Positions 9,337 to 17,773 of a stretch of DNA of 64,000 nucleotides are shown here, piece by piece. The notes beneath the pieces are model-generated. The model saw only the letters and a list, made by a program, of their open reading frames with translations. It was not told where the DNA came from and searched no databases. The position numbers and the translations under genes were made by a program. This DNA is from Calothrix sp. PCC 6303 (GTDB lineage Bacteria; Cyanobacteriota; Cyanobacteriia; Cyanobacteriales; Nostocaceae), in the NCBI RefSeq assembly GCF_000317435.1, contig NC_019751.1, positions 3,162,001 to 3,226,000 on the forward strand, read 5' to 3'. Position 1 is the first letter of the stretch, and each line of letters starts with the position of its first letter.

Positions 9337-9379
9337 GTAGGGGTTTAGCACTGCTAAACCCCTACTGCTAAACCCCTAC
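9337..9379. terminator. Strong hairpin with an extra arm copy
   Basis: GTAGGGGTTTAGCA pairs perfectly with TGCTAAACCCCTAC one base later, and a second copy of the right arm follows at once. It lies between convergent genes (8934 and 9492), so it could terminate both. No T-run is adjacent, so it may simply be a repeat. Confidence 0.55.
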
Positions 9380-9491
9380 GAAAGGCGTGTTATTAAATAA
9401 TTCATATTTAATATTTTCTGTCAATCTGTAAGTTCTAGTTATTAGTTTTAATTATTATTTACTAACTGTTTCTCTCAAGATAGAAGCAAAG

Positions 9492-10706
9492 CTAAATAAT
9501 ATTTTTTAGGTACTCTAACCTTTCTAAAATTCTTTGTGTTCGTATCTCAGCTTGCTCCGAATGAAACCCAAAGTTGTACCGCATCTTACCCATATTCTCA
9601 ATTCGCCATTGGTTGATTTTATAATCAATTTCATCGCTCATCTTCACTTGCTCATTCGTGAGTTCCGGATTGATATCGAGTCCGATGGTTTCTGCAAGGA
9701 GTCTGGCAACATTCACCGAATGAAAGTATGGATAATATCGAATTAATTCCCCAGAGCGGAGAAAATCCAGTAATCCTTCAATTGTTGATAACCCTTCTTG
9801 AATATCATCCAGGAAATCCTTGAGCCATTGTTCTGGGGAAAACTCACAAAAACGAATCCAATCCCCCTGAATTTCAATCTCGTATCCTTCCTGGGTGAGA
9901 AACAAATCGCGCACAGGATTATCCCCATCAACAATTCGTAATAACCCTGGATATTGCCGATGTCCTGGATTTTTGAGCCAATCCTTCGATTTTGCTGCTT
10001 TCAACTTTGCGAGAAACTCAGGTAAAGGTTGATTCCATAGTTGTGCAGAATTATTTACCATAACTTCCTCAGCTGACCAGTAATTTCCTAGCCGTTCCCA
10101 ATTGCCACCATTGCAGACTTCTAATAAAAACGTTCTGTAAACTTCAGGTAGTCTAATTCCATGTTGTGCTTCTAACGCGCTCAACTTTGCTTCAGAACCA
10201 ATTGGCGGATTAGTTGTGATTTCTGCATAGCGATCGCATGGATCGAATTTTCGCAATCGAGCAAGGGTGACGTGAATTCGCTCAGGAACAGTCAACCATT
10301 TTTGCAGGGGTAATTGGCAACCGAAATGACGCTGCACTTTATAAATGTCTCCATCGTACACCCTCACCCTTCCTTGCGGGTCGTGAGAGAACTGAATTTG
10401 TAACTGAGTTAGCACCTGACAGAATTGATCTGCTTCTGCATCTGTCGAAAATTGCCCCACACAATGGGGATGCTTGATTCTCTTAATCTCCCGATACATA
10501 AACTCACAAGCTTCAGCCTCATCCGTAAATTCAAACAGTATTTGTTGAACTGCACCACGTTCTGCATATACAACTTGCCAATGTTCCTGCGTTTGAATCA
10601 AGCAAATCTCATCATCACCCATTTGGCAAATTTGATACAGCCTACAACCTTCTCCCCAAAGTTTGAGATCGAGTAACTCTGCATTCAAATATTCAACATC
10701 CCACAT
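9492..10706 (-). CDS. SMI1/KNR4 (SUKH) family protein
   Basis: The 404-residue protein has an N-terminal ~140-residue region I do not recognise. A SUKH domain follows from about residue 165, with the hallmark L-P-E-V-Y-R-T-F-L-L-E-V-C-N-G-G, the later P-G-L-L-R-I and F-L-T-Q-E-G. SUKH proteins are the classic immunity proteins of polymorphic toxin and contact-dependent systems, although many cyanobacterial copies are orphans. No toxin gene is adjacent. The gene lies 11 bases after the gene at 10718-12163 and is probably in the same operon. A second SUKH protein is at 13348. Confidence 0.75.
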   Translation of the reverse strand: MWDVEYLNAELLDLKLWGEGCRLYQICQMGDDEICLIQTQEHWQVVYAERGAVQQILFEFTDEAEACEFMYREIKRIKHPHCVGQFSTDAEADQFCQVLTQLQIQFSHDPQGRVRVYDGDIYKVQRHFGCQLPLQKWLTVPERIHVTLARLRKFDPCDRYAEITTNPPIGSEAKLSALEAQHGIRLPEVYRTFLLEVCNGGNWERLGNYWSAEEVMVNNSAQLWNQPLPEFLAKLKAAKSKDWLKNPGHRQYPGLLRIVDGDNPVRDLFLTQEGYEIEIQGDWIRFCEFSPEQWLKDFLDDIQEGLSTIEGLLDFLRSGELIRYYPYFHSVNVARLLAETIGLDINPELTNEQVKMSDEIDYKINQWRIENMGKMRYNFGFHSEQAEIRTQRILERLEYLKNII

Positions 10707-10717
10707 CCACTCACCTC

Positions 10718-12163
10718 TTACTTCGCTTGTTCTGCTCGAAAAAGCCGGAGAAAACCCCCATCAAACCATTCCCCATAGTTAAACCGCAATTCCCCCGATA
10801 GTAGCATTTGACCCCGACAGTAAAGAAAGTAGGTTTCTTTAGGGAAATAACTGTGCAAAGGGAGCAATCCTTTTTTCAAAGCCGCTCGATACTCCCCAGG
10901 AGTCGCTTCGCGAACGCCATTTTGCCAGAGTCTTGCTAAGTGAGATGCTAAACAGTTTAAGAAAAATTCAGCTTGAGGCAAGGATGGATCTGTTCCTAAA
11001 GTTACCAACTCATCTTCTCTTCCTCTCCAATCAACAGACATTTCCCAATCTTCCACGGGAGGTAAGCAGGATGTCTGCGAAGCCCAAACAACTAACTCTA
11101 GGTACGTCGGCTGATTCACGTTGGTAAATAAGGTATTCGGATTTATTGGCATCGTAATTTCTAAAACCGTCAATAAGGCGATCGCATTAGGATACAGATT
11201 TCCCGTCACCAGTCGATACTGCTTCCCATCGGCTTCAAACAGAATCGTATACGGGTACTGCAATTTTGCTTTTTGAAAATGTTCTAAGCAAAGCCGATAA
11301 AAATCTGGTTCCGGTAGTGGTGGATCAAAAAACATCCAATCTAAACACAAACTATTTTTTTCTTGGCTCACAGAAGCACCATCTAAATAACGCCATAGCT
11401 TTTCCGCTTGAATGACGCAGCGTTGCAGATTTGGATAAGCAACTAGACGAGCAAGAATTTCTGGCGAGATTTCACGGTTGAGTAGGTTTGCTATCGCCAT
11501 CTGATGCAACAGTTCAGATCGAATTGCCGCAACCTGATTGGGTGTATATAACTGGGCTTTTTCTGCAAAAAATAGTAAATATATACTAGCAGCTTCCTCA
11601 ATCTCAGATAAAATCTGCGGAATTAGTAAGGGTTGATTAGGACTCGCAGCAGACGCAAAGCGTAAATTCCATTGGGTTTCATTAAGCAGTTCAATTCCCT
11701 CGATTTCTTGCAGATTCCTCCAATTCCGCGCAACCTGTATTACCTTGAATGCAGTGTCATAGGGAATACCATACATCGGATAGTAACTTCCCGGATGCCA
11801 CAAACAAATCGGTTCATTGTAAGACTCGCCATGAATTTGAAACAGCTGATCGATCAGTTCCCAAATCGCCCAATTTTGATAACCTTGCGGTAGTTTCCAA
11901 CTGCTCTCACCAATAAGCTGTTGACAATCCCTGACAAAGAAGCGATTATCCTCATTCTCATACATTTCACGCGCCTGAAAGCACTGCCAAAACGTATTAT
12001 TATCGGCATGACGTGCCAAAAACTGAATCAGGAGCGAATCGTCATATCGGCTTATGGCTTTGCGACTGTGGCAACCAGAGAATAACACACCGGAATCGCT
12101 TTGTGCGATCGCTAGTGTATACCCATCAATTAGAACAAAGGTTTTTCCCTGCTTATCTCTCAT
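10718..12163 (-). CDS. Hypothetical protein, full-length member of a three-copy local family
   Basis: I do not recognise a named domain in this 481-residue protein. It is the longest of three related proteins in the window; the others, at 19365-20114 and 20581-21648, are internally deleted or C-terminally shortened. Shared blocks are L-D-W-M-F-F-D-P, A-K-L-Q-Y-P...Q-Y-R-L-V-T, P-T-Y-L-E-L-V and T-D-P-S-L-P-Q-A-E. A dispersed repeat at 10888-10918 is read in frame as N-G-V-R-E-A-T-P-G. It lies upstream of the SUKH gene in what looks like one operon. Confidence 0.65.
   Translation of the reverse strand: MRDKQGKTFVLIDGYTLAIAQSDSGVLFSGCHSRKAISRYDDSLLIQFLARHADNNTFWQCFQAREMYENEDNRFFVRDCQQLIGESSWKLPQGYQNWAIWELIDQLFQIHGESYNEPICLWHPGSYYPMYGIPYDTAFKVIQVARNWRNLQEIEGIELLNETQWNLRFASAASPNQPLLIPQILSEIEEAASIYLLFFAEKAQLYTPNQVAAIRSELLHQMAIANLLNREISPEILARLVAYPNLQRCVIQAEKLWRYLDGASVSQEKNSLCLDWMFFDPPLPEPDFYRLCLEHFQKAKLQYPYTILFEADGKQYRLVTGNLYPNAIALLTVLEITMPINPNTLFTNVNQPTYLELVVWASQTSCLPPVEDWEMSVDWRGREDELVTLGTDPSLPQAEFFLNCLASHLARLWQNGVREATPGEYRAALKKGLLPLHSYFPKETYFLYCRGQMLLSGELRFNYGEWFDGGFLRLFRAEQAK
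10888..10918. repeat. Dispersed repeat inside a coding region, in frame
   Basis: GATACTCCCCAGGAGTCGCT followed by TCGCGAACGCC. It matches the repeat family at 21475-21509 and is translated as part of the 481-residue protein. Confidence 0.7.
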
Positions 12164-12447
12164 CCAGCAACTTTCGGTTTCTCTCTAAAGGAATTACAGG
12201 ACAATTTTCAATAACATATTCCCCAATGCACTCACCTGGAAAACATGCATCTCAATCACCGCCAGTTATGTCTTTACTATCTTGTATCTTTTTATCATGG
12301 GTTTTTGTTATCAGGACTTACGCGATTGTCACAATGGTAAGTTGGTGCGTGACACCAAAAGACTTATTTTTCGTTTTAATTTGATCTTAAGTGTCACACA
12401 CCCTACGAGAAAAAAATTAAATGCTTGAATTTCTCTAACCTTAACCA
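12164..12447. other. Spacer with a SUKH gene relic and a possible MITE-like repeat
   Basis: At about 12175-12213 the minus strand encodes I-E-N-C-P-V-I-P-L-E-R, matching the C-terminus of the SUKH protein at 13348 (I-E-N-C-P-A-I-P-L-E-R). This is a relic of a lost copy. From about 12310 the sequence begins TCAGGACTTACGC, which I recall as the end of small mobile repeats in filamentous cyanobacteria. It contains an inverted pair, GGTGCGTGACAC and GTGTCACACACC. Confidence 0.6.
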
Positions 12448-13197
12448 TTAAAGAGGTATGAATTCAGCATTTTCTAAAGCATTCCTCCAAGCGATACAAG
12501 CAGCTAGACGATAATCAGACTCCCTAGAATGATATTCGTGATAACTGCCATTAAAGACAGTAATTTTGAGGGATGAAAAAGCTTTTTTTTCTAGACGAGA
12601 ATATTTAAGCAACCCATCGATAATTCCTTCGATTGACTCTGGAATATATTCGTCAGGAATAACTGTCTCATTTGGAATTTGCCAAATAATTTTAATCTGA
12701 TTGTCTTCTAAATTCTGTTCTAATTTGAATACAATATGACCGTGATGGTCGATAGAAGAGCTACCTCTGATAAATTTACCCTCAGTAATTAATGGTTCTT
12801 TAATTGAATAACGTTGATACTCACAATCATGCCAGATATCTAATTCAATTACATTCTCAAATGTTTCCCAAATATTTACTACCCAATGCAAATTTTCCAC
12901 ATATTTACAAATATCGTCCCAAGCGGAGTTACGAATATGTTTATAAATTTTCAGCAATATATATAACTCACGAATATCCTGTTTATTCGGCTCCTCTTGG
13001 ATAACTAATTTCATTAAACGTTGAGCAACTGTGATAGTTTCCTGGGTAAATAGCTCTTCTGAGTCTTCATCGTATTCATATTTTCCTAGTTCTGGTTGCT
13101 CATGTAGTGACTCAATTATTTTATTTAGCCAACCAATCTTTTTTTGTCTAGCTTCATAAGTATAGTCTATTGCCCAGTATAATTGTTTGCGGTTCAT
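12448..13197 (-). CDS. Protein with a stand-alone EF-G domain IV-like region
   Basis: In this 249-residue protein the last ~100 residues follow the order of EF-G domain IV: H-H-G-H-I-V-F-K-L, then I-P-D-E-Y-I-P-E-S-I-E-G-I, then F-N-G-S-Y-H-E-Y-H-S-R-E-S-D-Y with A-A-C-I-A-W. In EF-G these correspond to the G-R-G-x-F-x-x-V strand, the I-P-x-x-Y-x-x-x-V-x-x-G helix and the D-G-x-Y-H-x-V-D-S-S-E loop. The N-terminal ~140 residues are helical and unrecognised, with no GTPase motifs. In EF-G and Tet(M), domain IV reaches the ribosomal decoding site. A role in ribosome protection or toxin neutralisation is only inference. The gene lies between two SUKH genes. Confidence 0.6.
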   Translation of the reverse strand: MNRKQLYWAIDYTYEARQKKIGWLNKIIESLHEQPELGKYEYDEDSEELFTQETITVAQRLMKLVIQEEPNKQDIRELYILLKIYKHIRNSAWDDICKYVENLHWVVNIWETFENVIELDIWHDCEYQRYSIKEPLITEGKFIRGSSSIDHHGHIVFKLEQNLEDNQIKIIWQIPNETVIPDEYIPESIEGIIDGLLKYSRLEKKAFSSLKITVFNGSYHEYHSRESDYRLAACIAWRNALENAEFIPL

Positions 13198-13347
13198 ATA
13201 ATCAAATTGTTTCTAATAATAATTGTTAGATATATCATACAGAAAGTACTATTTTATGTCTATGACCTAAATATAGGTAAATGCACTCATCAAGTAATCT
13301 ATAATATTAGTTAAAAATTAAGTTTTATTGCATAACAAACGTTTGCA

Positions 13348-14067
13348 CTATGTCCACCATATCTCATCTAGCAAATCTCGTTTTCTTTCTAAAGGAATTG
13401 CGGGACAATTTTCAATAAACTGCTTCAACCTAGCCTCTGACAAACCCATTAAATATCCTTGGAAAATAAGATACGGACTTTGTTGAGAATTCAAAATTGA
13501 GATCGATTTTTCAATTTCGTAAATCTCTTTATTTAAAAAATTGAGATGCATTTGTAACCATTGCTTCGGTGTATAGCGTTCCATCACAACATAGGTCAAC
13601 AACGGTTGAAAGCAGAGTTGAATTTTCACTTCATGTCCTTCTTGTGTCAGAAACAACCCGTAAGTCTCTTGTTCTGGAGGATACAACCCAATTCGTAATA
13701 GTCCAGGGAGGGCATTAAGATTTAAGAGATAGGGTAACTCGACTGCATCAGATTGCTTTCCTGTTGACAGAAATTGGCGAACGAAATCAGGCGGTGACTG
13801 ATGCCATAACTCAGCACAATTATGCTGCATGATTTCATCAATTGTCATCAAGCAGTCTCGCTCTGCACAATCCCAACACCCTCCATTTCCCACCTCTAGC
13901 AAAAAAGCAGCATAGGCGAATGGTAGCTGAATTTCCAATGCTTTGGGATGCGTGATTGAGCCAAGGGGTGGATTCAAATCTATATTCACACATATTCCAT
14001 CCGGATCGAGGTATTTTAATCGATATAATGCTAAACGAATCTCCCTCGCAACTTCAATTATTGTCAT
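13348..14067 (-). CDS. SMI1/KNR4 (SUKH) family protein
   Basis: The 239-residue protein shows the SUKH signature L-P-F-A-Y-A-A-F-L-L-E-V-G-N-G-G at about residues 48-63, followed by P-G-L-L-R-I and F-L-T-Q-E-G-H-E-V. It resembles the C-terminal part of the 404-residue protein at 9492, so the two are paralogues with different N-termini. SUKH domains bind and neutralise varied toxins; no toxin gene is adjacent here. The last codons are duplicated as a relic near 12175-12213. Confidence 0.75.
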   Translation of the reverse strand: MTIIEVAREIRLALYRLKYLDPDGICVNIDLNPPLGSITHPKALEIQLPFAYAAFLLEVGNGGCWDCAERDCLMTIDEIMQHNCAELWHQSPPDFVRQFLSTGKQSDAVELPYLLNLNALPGLLRIGLYPPEQETYGLFLTQEGHEVKIQLCFQPLLTYVVMERYTPKQWLQMHLNFLNKEIYEIEKSISILNSQQSPYLIFQGYLMGLSEARLKQFIENCPAIPLERKRDLLDEIWWT

Positions 14068-14103
14068 CCTAAAAACAATCCAAAACCGAACGTTTGCTTG
14101 CTA

Positions 14104-14229
14104 TTTGATGGGTGATTAAATACATAGCTCTAACCCAGAGACTGGCTCCAAAAATATCGTAGCAAAGGACTCACAACGAGGCATGATTTTTGGGAGTTCA
14201 GCCCGTAACAGGGAAATTGCAGCATTAAT
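14104..14229 (-). pseudogene. Duplicated C-terminal fragment of the gene at 15331
   Basis: This ~125-base stretch is nearly identical to 15320-15444, the 3' end of the gene at 15331-15870. It encodes the same E-P-V-S-G-L-E-L-C-I ending and has no start codon. It marks the other end of a duplicated segment that contains the beta-propeller gene between the two copies. Confidence 0.8.
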
Positions 14230-14234
14230 TTAGA

Positions 14235-15299
14235 TTAGGCGATCGCAACCACCTTTATCCCTTGCTTGGTGGCAACAATAGCTTGGGAAGATGTGTAGTC
14301 AAACACCAAAGTATTAACCACTGTATCCACGTCATAGGTTTTTACTATTTCCCCTGTCTGAGCATCCAGCACTGCCAGAATTTGCCCTACACCACACAAT
14401 AGCCTGTTGTTATCTAACCAAACGATATTACTTTGCCAAGGATTTAATTCATCATGGTCATGGTATAACCGAAAGAATTGACCCCACATTTTCGCCCGAT
14501 ATTGTTCGGATTTGTCCCAGTTTTGATCGAGTAGTTTCTGCGTTTGCGGGGATAAAGTGCTTAATATCGAGCGTTCAAGCCGAAAACTTAACAAATCAAC
14601 ACCTTGATATCGATATGCGGTGTAAGCCAGACGCTGACCATCTGGGCTAAAACTCAAGCCGCCACGATGACAACGCGCACCACCTGAATATTCACCCAAA
14701 TAGGTCAATTTACCCTCAAGGATACTGTCAATTCTGTAAAATTGATGGGACTCATCCATATCTACAGAATTAACAATGAGAAACTGCATTTGTGGATCGA
14801 TGGCAAAAGCAGCATTATAATCTCGCCAACGACGCAACCAACGAATCTGCTCACCGCTTTCTAAATTAACTAGATAAATATCCCCCCAAGCCTCAGCAAT
14901 CATTAAATATCGCTGGCAAGGTGTAACTCCTAACCAGGAAATATGGGTACATTTATCATGTCCATAACACTCATCCTCCTCGGAAGTCTCCTCATAGGGT
15001 GCATGGGGTAAGTCAACTCGTTGCAAAACGGACAAATCATCCCAGCGACGAATCTCAATCCCATGCTCTAAGGAAACATTACTGGGGGTGATCACAAACC
15101 TGTCTTTATCAGGTAACAAAACAATACTTGGTACTGATTCAAAATCATAGGGTAACTCGATTTGTCCAATTATCCGGGGTTGTTGGGAAATATCCCATTT
15201 CACCAAAGAATGAGGGTATATTGGTGCGTTCACGAAGTGTCTCCTATGGAGAATCGCCTGTTTCTTTACCCCATTGTAAATTAGTGCTTTGCAATCCAT
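14235..15299 (-). CDS. WD40/quinoprotein-like beta-propeller protein
   Basis: I choose ATG 15299 because the paralogue at 5460 starts with the same M-x-C-K-x-L-I-Y. The 354-residue protein has repeating blade-like strands, for example V-K-W-D-I, E-I-R-R-W-D-D, Y-L-V-N-L-E-S-G-E, L-S-F-S-P-D-G-Q-R-L and L-A-V-L-D-A-Q-T-G-E. These are typical of a seven-bladed propeller. It has no signal peptide. Near the N-terminus, A-I-L-H-R-R-H-F-V-N-A is the in-frame translation of a dispersed repeat (15226-15257) that the paralogue lacks. The binding partner is unknown. Confidence 0.7.
   Translation of the reverse strand: MDCKALIYNGVKKQAILHRRHFVNAPIYPHSLVKWDISQQPRIIGQIELPYDFESVPSIVLLPDKDRFVITPSNVSLEHGIEIRRWDDLSVLQRVDLPHAPYEETSEEDECYGHDKCTHISWLGVTPCQRYLMIAEAWGDIYLVNLESGEQIRWLRRWRDYNAAFAIDPQMQFLIVNSVDMDESHQFYRIDSILEGKLTYLGEYSGGARCHRGGLSFSPDGQRLAYTAYRYQGVDLLSFRLERSILSTLSPQTQKLLDQNWDKSEQYRAKMWGQFFRLYHDHDELNPWQSNIVWLDNNRLLCGVGQILAVLDAQTGEIVKTYDVDTVVNTLVFDYTSSQAIVATKQGIKVVAIA
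15226..15257. repeat. Dispersed repeat inside a coding region, in frame
   Basis: On the minus strand it reads GCGATTCTCCATAGGAGACA followed by CTTCGTGAACGC. It adds about eleven residues to the beta-propeller protein without breaking the frame. Confidence 0.7.
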
Positions 15300-15330
15300 A
15301 GGCATCAATTGATTGAAGTTTGATGGGCGA

Positions 15331-15870
15331 TTAAATACATAGCTCTAACCCAGAGACTGGCTCCAAAAACATCGTAGCAAAAGACTCACAACGAGGCATG
15401 ATTTTTGGGAGTTCAACCCGTAGTAGTGCGATCGCAGCATCAATATCATCACAATCACAGTATAAATGTTCTAGATGATACCCTAGTAAAACTTCGGGGG
15501 TTTCCGTACTTCCACAGCAGTTGTCAGCAACCCAAGCGATGAAAGATTTTGTTGCGCGATCGCCTTTGGCGCTGCGCTTCGCGCAATCGCAAAGCGACTC
15601 CTGTGGAGTATCCCATTCGAGATTCAACAAATAAGCTCGAATAAAAAATTCCTCTGAATAACTAAGCACAATTGGAACCGTTTCAATCAACCCTTGTTTG
15701 AGGCATATTTTCGCACCTTTAGCCGAGACTTCCAGTAAATCATCAGCAGGTTTCTCAATCGCCAGAATCTGAGCATCAACCCAAGCAATTAGGCTCTGCT
15801 CGGAAACAATACCAATATTCCACAGGGTGAGTGCGATCGCTAAAGGATTCGGATTTTCTACTGACTCCAT
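15331..15870 (-). CDS. Hypothetical protein carrying a repeat-encoded insertion
   Basis: I start at ATG 15870 (M-E-S-V-E-N-P); the upstream TTG adds only four residues. The 179-residue protein has an N-terminal helical part with W-V-D-A-Q-I-L-A-I. A central segment D-T-P-Q-E-S-L-C-D-C-A-K-R-S-A-K-G-D-R comes from a dispersed repeat. A C-terminal part ends in M-F-L-E-P-V-S-G-L-E. I do not recognise the family. The stop lies 31 bases before the beta-propeller gene's ATG on the same strand, suggesting an operon. Its 3' end is duplicated at 14104-14229. Confidence 0.6.
   Translation of the reverse strand: MESVENPNPLAIALTLWNIGIVSEQSLIAWVDAQILAIEKPADDLLEVSAKGAKICLKQGLIETVPIVLSYSEEFFIRAYLLNLEWDTPQESLCDCAKRSAKGDRATKSFIAWVADNCCGSTETPEVLLGYHLEHLYCDCDDIDAAIALLRVELPKIMPRCESFATMFLEPVSGLELCI
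15553..15612. repeat. Dispersed repeat, compound copy
   Basis: GCGCGATCGCCTTTGGCGCT, then a GCGCTTCGCGCAATCGC hairpin, then GACTCCTGTGGAGTATC. It is longer than the other copies and is translated in frame within the 179-residue protein. Confidence 0.75.
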
Positions 15871-15940
15871 ACGCCCACCCAAGAGAATAGTATATTACTA
15901 TACCTGAATATGCGTTCGATAAATTTCCTTCTCTTATTAA

Positions 15941-16360
15941 ATGTTCTCAAAACAAAGATGGCTGCTTTTCATATTTCCCTTGGTGGTGGTTGGAATTTAT
16001 TTTTTGCAACCGACTCCCCCTGTATCTTGCGAAAGCCTAAAAAAATTTGGCGCGATGGCACAAGGAGAACGCTGTATCATCAATCGTAACGTGACCCTCG
16101 AAGGTAATCTCAAACGACTGCCCAATCAACTAAGTATCAAAGGGAACTTAACTATTAGCGGCACGTACATTGAAGAACTGCCCAGTGCAATGGTGGTTGA
16201 AGGAAATCTTTTTTTGTACAAAACAAGTATTGCCAAGCTCCCCCCAGATTTGCAGGTTCAAGGAAACTTCGACCAATATAGTGGATTTGGTTCTCCAGGG
16301 GTTAAGTGTAATGCCATCCCGAAAACTGCTTTGATCAAAGGGAATCGCAACTGTCACTAA
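15941..16360 (+). CDS. Exported LRR-like protein
   Basis: The 139-residue protein has an N-terminal signal or anchor segment (about residues 6-22). It then has at least three repeats of the form V-x-G-N-L-x-x-x-x-T-x-I-x-x-L-P, such as I-K-G-N-L-T-I-S-G-T-Y-I-E-E-L-P and V-E-G-N-L-F-L-Y-K-T-S-I. This is a leucine-rich-repeat-like solenoid seen in bacterial surface proteins. Two cysteines flank the solenoid. The neighbouring gene at 16390 on the opposite strand also has LRR-like repeats. Confidence 0.6.
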   Translation: MFSKQRWLLFIFPLVVVGIYFLQPTPPVSCESLKKFGAMAQGERCIINRNVTLEGNLKRLPNQLSIKGNLTISGTYIEELPSAMVVEGNLFLYKTSIAKLPPDLQVQGNFDQYSGFGSPGVKCNAIPKTALIKGNRNCH

Positions 16361-16389
16361 TTGCGATCGCATATAGATTGCAAACACAA

Positions 16390-17304
16390 TCAAGCATTAT
16401 TACTGACTATTAGTTTCACGCGATCGCCTTTGGCGCTGCGCTCCGCGCAATCGCGTAGTTGATGATACATCTGTTTTGCCTTTAACTGTGACTGCGAGCA
16501 TTCGGTTGCATCAGTAGCTAAAGCTTCAGAAAGCAGTCGTTCAAACGGGGTGTCTTGCAGATTGATTGTCAAACTTCGCTCAGTTCTAAGTAAGCTGTGA
16601 GGTAAGCTCTCAATTTGAGTCTTGCTCACATCAATTTCTATTCCTGAAAGCTCTCCCCAATTGCAAATTGTCTCAGGTAGTTCAGCGATCGGATTGCCTT
16701 CAATACTAAGTTCCTTTAGCTTCGGAAAGAAGCCAGGATTATCAGGTAGGGAACGTAAAGCCATGTAGTCTAAGCGAATATCTTCAGCTTTGGTAAAGGG
16801 AATTTGTTCCCACTCCATCTGCATTTGTGGATGATTCCAACAGCTAATTCGCCTAAGCAGATGTAGTCCTTGGGGCATTTTTTGCCAATTGCTACCATCA
16901 CACCAAAACTCGACCAAAGCAGGGCATTGGCTCAAATCAACGTCAAAATCTTCTAATAATTGAGGTTGAGAGATATGCAAAGTTTGGAGATGCTTTAATT
17001 TGTGAAACGAAAAATGAACTTGTTTGACATTTGGACAGGTTAGTGTTATGTACTCTAAATTTGGTACAGCACCCACAAAATCAGGGATTTCATCGGCTTG
17101 AGTCAAAGTCAACTCTAAACCAAGGATGCGATCGAAATATTGCAATCGCTCGATCTCTTTGGGAAAGTTGTCAGTTTTTACATTTATAAAAATTGCAGGA
17201 GTAATTCTATGCTCATCTGTGTAAGCTTGAATGGCATCTTTCGCTAGCTGTATGTTGCCACTCAGCACACTTTGCCAAACCAATTCACTAATTGGATTCA
17301 TCAT
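16390..17304 (-). CDS. LRR-like protein with a repeat-derived C-terminus
   Basis: I use ATG 17304; the first codon of the longer frame is a TTG. The 304-residue protein is soluble and carries leucine-rich-repeat-like units, for example L-K-H-L-Q-T-L-H-I-S, L-K-E-L-S-I-E-G-N-P-I-A-E-L-P and I-E-S-L-P-H-S-L-L. The last ~20 residues (D-C-A-E-R-S-A-K-G-D-R and the end) are encoded by a dispersed repeat at 16419-16457, so the original C-terminus was probably replaced. Bacterial LRR proteins mediate protein binding; the partner is unknown. Confidence 0.65.
   Translation of the reverse strand: MMNPISELVWQSVLSGNIQLAKDAIQAYTDEHRITPAIFINVKTDNFPKEIERLQYFDRILGLELTLTQADEIPDFVGAVPNLEYITLTCPNVKQVHFSFHKLKHLQTLHISQPQLLEDFDVDLSQCPALVEFWCDGSNWQKMPQGLHLLRRISCWNHPQMQMEWEQIPFTKAEDIRLDYMALRSLPDNPGFFPKLKELSIEGNPIAELPETICNWGELSGIEIDVSKTQIESLPHSLLRTERSLTINLQDTPFERLLSEALATDATECSQSQLKAKQMYHQLRDCAERSAKGDRVKLIVSNNA
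16419..16457. repeat. Dispersed repeat at the 3' end of a gene
   Basis: CGCGATCGCCTTTGGCGCTG followed by CGCTCCGCGCAATCGCG. It is a close match to the copy at 15553 and supplies the C-terminal codons of the LRR-like gene. Confidence 0.75.
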
Positions 17305-17319
17305 CAATTTTAAAGAACA

Positions 17320-17754
17320 ATGTTACGATCCTGGCGAATCAAACCCAGGAAATCAATCGTGCCTAAACAATTCCGTAATCTCAAGTGGTTGAGATTTAAT
17401 CCTACCTCTTTCACCCTGTTTGCGATTCTATTTGCAATAGTTGTGATGATTGCCCTCTTCTTCCTAGATAATTGGATTAGACCGTTACTGGGCGACGTTT
17501 TAATTGTCATGGTGATTGCTTACTTTATTCATGCTTTTATTGCAGTTCCACTACGGAAGGTTGCTATTGGGACACTCATCTTTGCCTACTTGATTGAGTT
17601 TCTTCAGTTTCTTAATCTCATTGATATTTTAGGCTGGCGAAATTCCCAACTAGCTCATTTAACAATTGGATCTACTTTCGACTGGCGAGATTTGGTTGCT
17701 TATACGCTGGGGATTGCGATCGTTCTCCTTACTGCCAATCGTTTGAAGCCGTAA
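17320..17754 (+). CDS. DUF2809-like membrane protein
   Basis: The 144-residue protein has four predicted membrane segments. It shows the DUF2809 pattern: G-D-V-L-I-V-M-V-I-A-Y-F near the first loop, I-E-F-L-Q in the third segment, and F-D-W-R-D-L-V-A-Y-T-L-G at the end. The family is of unknown function and resembles VanZ-type proteins. It is divergent from the LRR-like gene, 15 bases between starts, so both promoters would overlap the other gene. Confidence 0.75.
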   Translation: MLRSWRIKPRKSIVPKQFRNLKWLRFNPTSFTLFAILFAIVVMIALFFLDNWIRPLLGDVLIVMVIAYFIHAFIAVPLRKVAIGTLIFAYLIEFLQFLNLIDILGWRNSQLAHLTIGSTFDWRDLVAYTLGIAIVLLTANRLKP

Positions 17755-17773
17755 ACCAGGACAATTTTCCTCT

